This document shows, one piece after another, positions 13,609-13,836 of a stretch of DNA of 13,836 bases. The first letter of the stretch is position 1. Each line of letters opens with the position of its first letter. Made by a program: the position numbers and the translations under genes. Below the pieces are notes generated by a model, which was not told where the DNA came from, ran no database searches, and worked only from the letters and a program-made list of their open reading frames with translations. Source of the stretch: Eubacteriales bacterium (lineage in GTDB: Bacteria; Bacillota; Clostridia; Lachnospirales; Lachnospiraceae); contig JAUNPT010000045.1 in the NCBI GenBank assembly GCA_030536565.1, positions 845-14,680 on the forward strand, in the 5' to 3' direction.

Positions 13609-13836
13609 ATGAAGATATGTCCAAAATGCGGCAGGGAATATGAAGGAAAAGCATGCAGCTTCTGCACCGGCCCGGAGATTGTTGTTAACAATAATGAATA
13701 TCTACAGCGGAAAAAGGCGTATGAGGAGAAGCAGGCTATGAGAATGAAGTCTGCTTCTTCTTCGCATTCAGAAAATGAAGCTGTATCAGAGTCACTGGAG
13801 GAAATTCTTGGAAAGATAAAAAGCAATGGCTCTACA
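13609..13836 (+). CDS. Unrecognised protein with N-terminal zinc ribbon, 3' end cut by window edge
   Basis: An open frame of 76 codons runs from ATG 13609 to the end of the window. AGAAGG (13595-13600) lies eight bases before the ATG, a good ribosome binding site. The protein starts MKICPKCGREYEGKACSFC: the CxxC pairs (C4/C7 and C16/C19) form a compact zinc ribbon of the kind used as an N-terminal tag on many otherwise unrelated proteins. The next part (residues about 25-76) is charged, rich in Lys, Glu and Ser, and looks like a helical or disordered linker. No transmembrane helix is visible before the cut. The product cannot be named, because the functional domain should lie beyond the edge. 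The frame, ribosome binding site and cysteine pattern make it very likely a real gene, possibly cotranscribed with glyS (47 bp gap). Confidence 0.75.
   Translation, partial: MKICPKCGREYEGKACSFCTGPEIVVNNNEYLQRKKAYEEKQAMRMKSASSSHSENEAVSESLEEILGKIKSNGST

Noticed and set aside
13581..13643. Tiny open frame of 20 codons from ATG 13581 between glyS and the zinc-ribbon gene
   Set aside because: It has no ribosome binding site and overlaps the start of the zinc-ribbon gene, which has a better site and a recognisable motif.

Overview
The window is a stretch of ordinary chromosome from a low-GC Gram-positive bacterium, most likely a member of the Lachnospiraceae (Clostridia). The grounds are AT-rich DNA, strong purine-rich ribosome binding sites, heavy use of AGA/AGG for arginine, a single-chain class II glycyl-tRNA synthetase, an M16C presequence-protease homologue, a small radical SAM protein of the TatD-linked type, and a YibE/F membrane protein. 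Every gene I can support is on the + strand, and there is no sign of phage, insertion sequence, CRISPR array, tRNA or rRNA.

Layout. (1) 1-777 is the 3' part of dnaJ, closed by a long hairpin terminator (798-850). (2) 1037-2392 is a MATE-family efflux transporter, apparently a single-gene unit with no clear terminator. (3) 2555-5639 is a probable two-gene operon: a secreted, membrane-anchored metallophosphoesterase of the purple acid phosphatase type, then a YibE/F polytopic membrane protein, closed by a strong terminator (5648-5692). Upstream of the phosphatase lies a run of TTAA-like hexamers at exact 11-bp spacing, resembling a PhoP/PhoB (Pho) box. (4) 5837-10598 is a unit with its own candidate promoter: M16C metalloprotease, era (ribosome-assembly GTPase) and recO (recombination mediator). 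(5) 10656-12105 holds a pyridoxamine/pyridoxal kinase and a small radical SAM protein, 19 bp apart. (6) 12115-13561 is glyS with a good sigma-A type promoter placed just after the radical SAM gene. (7) From 13609 to the right edge is the start of an unrecognised protein with an N-terminal zinc ribbon.

Most genes are housekeeping: protein folding, peptide turnover, ribosome maturation, DNA repair, vitamin B6 salvage and tRNA charging. The least ordinary part is the phosphatase-YibE/F pair with the Pho-box-like array, which suggests a phosphate-scavenging unit in which the YibE/F protein, of unknown role, may take part. This link is inference. I see no clear evidence of a wholly new system. Several start codons were moved from the longest possible reading frame to the codon that sits correctly behind a ribosome binding site (YibE/F, the protease, era, glyS).
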